Source of the DNA: Cacajao melanocephalus
Lineage: Eukaryota > Chordata > Mammalia > Primates > Pitheciidae
Length of the DNA: 64,000 bases
Assembly: GCA_963573385.1 (NCBI GenBank)
Contig: CAUYLG010075715.1
Coordinates: 23,468 to 87,467 of the forward strand
Reading direction: 5' to 3'
Shown: one piece after another, positions 61,758-64,000 of the stretch
Layout of the letters: each line of letters starts with the position of its first letter
Position numbering within the stretch: position 1 is the stretch's first letter
Translations under genes and position numbers: made by a program
Notes under the pieces: generated by a model
The model's input: the letters and a program-made list of their open reading frames with translations, nothing else
The model's database searches: none
Told to the model about the DNA's origin: nothing

Positions 61758-62632
61758 TTCCTGCTCTGTTGCCCAGGCTGGAGTGCAGCAGCATGATCAA
61801 GGCTCATTGCAGTTTCAATCTCCCAGGCCCAAGGGATCTTCCTGCATCAGACTCATGAGTAACTAGGACTAACCACACCAGGTTATTTTTCTTTTCTTTT
61901 TTTCTGTAGAGATGGGGTTTTGCTATGTTGCCTAGGCTGGTCTCAAACTCCTAGGCTCACGCAATCCTCCCACATCGGCCTCATAAAGTGTCAGGAGTAC
62001 AGATGTGAGCCTCTGGCCGTTTTTAAACTTTTTTTTTTTTTTTTTTTTTTGAGACAGAGTGTCGCTCTGTTGCCCAGGCTGGAGTGCAATGGCGAGATCT
62101 CGGCCACTGAAACCTCTGCCTCCTGGGTTCAAACAAGCCTCCTGCCTCAGCCTCCTGAGTAGCTGGGATTACAGGCACCTGCCACCATACCAGGCTAATT
62201 TTTGGATTTTTAGTAGAGATTGGTTTCACCATGTTGGTCAGGCTGGTCTCAAACTCCTGACCTTATGATCTGCCTGCCTCAGCCTCCCAAAGTGCTGGGA
62301 TTACAGGTGTAAGCCATGGTGCCTGGCCCATTTTTAAACTTTTTAAGACAGAGTCTTGCTCTGTCATCCAGGCTGGAGTGCAATGATGCAATCATAGCTC
62401 ACTGCAGCCTTCAAATCTTGGACTCAATCAATCTTCCTGCTAAAGCCTCCTGAATAGCTGAGACTACAGGCATGTGCCACCTTGCCTGGTTAATTTTTGT
62501 TTTTAAATTTTTTTTGTAGAGATGGGCATCTTGCTATGTTGCTAGGCTAGTCTCAAACTCCTGGCCTCAGGTGGTCCTCCAGTCTTGGCCTCCCAAAGTG
62601 CTGGAATTACAGGCATGAGCCACTGCTCCTGC
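61758..62632 (-). repeat. Three reversed Alus
   Basis: Copies at about 61758-62020 (diverged), 62025-62328 and 62338-62632. 62633-62782 is unassigned. Confidence 0.86.
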
Positions 62633-62782
62633 CCCTCCTCCAAGGTTTCTAAGTAAGGAAAGGAAGACTTTCATATTTCTCTAACTGGGTTCTAGCAGCC
62701 TTGAGATGGATCAATTACACACATCACCCCAAAATGTCCAGAAGCCATCACCCTCAAATCACACACACAAAGCAACATTCTG

Positions 62783-63914
<1,132 letters not shown>

Positions 63915-63925
<11 letters not shown>

Positions 63926-64000
63926 AAGGGGGAAGGGGAAGGGAAGGGGAAGGGAAGGGGAAGGGACGGGGAAGGGAAGGGGAGGGGAAGGGAAGGGGAA
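63915..64000 (+). repeat. (GGGGAA)n purine tract, cut by the window end
   Basis: GGGGAAGGGAA-type repeats grown from an Alu tail and continuing past the window edge. Confidence 0.95.

Overview
This is a primate nuclear genomic window, not a microbial one. It is packed with Alu elements (roughly a hundred full or partial copies on both strands), and also holds MIR, L2 and L1 remnants, a CpG island and spliced genes with GT/AG introns. Two protein genes can be assembled exon by exon: EPHB4 on the + strand, complete, and the last 14 coding exons of ZAN (zonadhesin) on the - strand. The genes converge tail to tail, which is the arrangement known from human chromosome 7q22. The EPHB4 product differs from the human protein as I remember it at about ten of 987 positions, and the Alu content is ape or monkey-like, so a non-human catarrhine (for example an Old World monkey) is the best guess. 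That assignment is inference.

Layout. 1-10.6 kb: EPHB4 upstream intergenic DNA, with Alu arrays separated by Alu-free islands at 0.4-1.8 kb, 7.4-8.0 kb, 8.9-9.3 kb and 9.6-10.0 kb. 10.8-11.65 kb: GC-rich EPHB4 promoter, leader and exon 1. 11.6-36.3 kb: EPHB4, 17 coding exons totalling 2964 nt including the stop, i.e. 987 residues with consistent splice phases. 36.3-37.1 kb: EPHB4 3' UTR with a poly(A) signal. 37.1-42.3 kb: short intergenic gap with Alus, a CA repeat, a duplicated non-Alu block and a 200-base purine (GAAA) tract. 42.3-61.2 kb: 3' part of ZAN on the - strand. It encodes the end of the third von Willebrand D assembly, the whole fourth D assembly, an EGF-like domain, a transmembrane segment and a short basic cytoplasmic tail. 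ZAN introns carry many Alus, a solitary class II (HERV-K/HML-like) LTR with a target-site duplication, an L1 remnant broken up by Alus, and a 157-base duplication. 61.2-64 kb: further ZAN intron, mostly Alu.

The two genes are unrelated in function. EPHB4 is the ephrin-B2 receptor tyrosine kinase of venous and lymphatic endothelium. ZAN is a sperm acrosomal and membrane adhesion protein that binds the egg zona pellucida species-selectively. I found no sign of a new multi-gene system. The observations most worth checking are the lineage-specific-looking duplications and LTR, the microsatellite forming the EPHB4 exon 5 acceptor tract, a short upstream ORF in the EPHB4 leader, the proline-bearing ZAN transmembrane segment, and an Alu-tail poly(A) signal at the ZAN 3' end.
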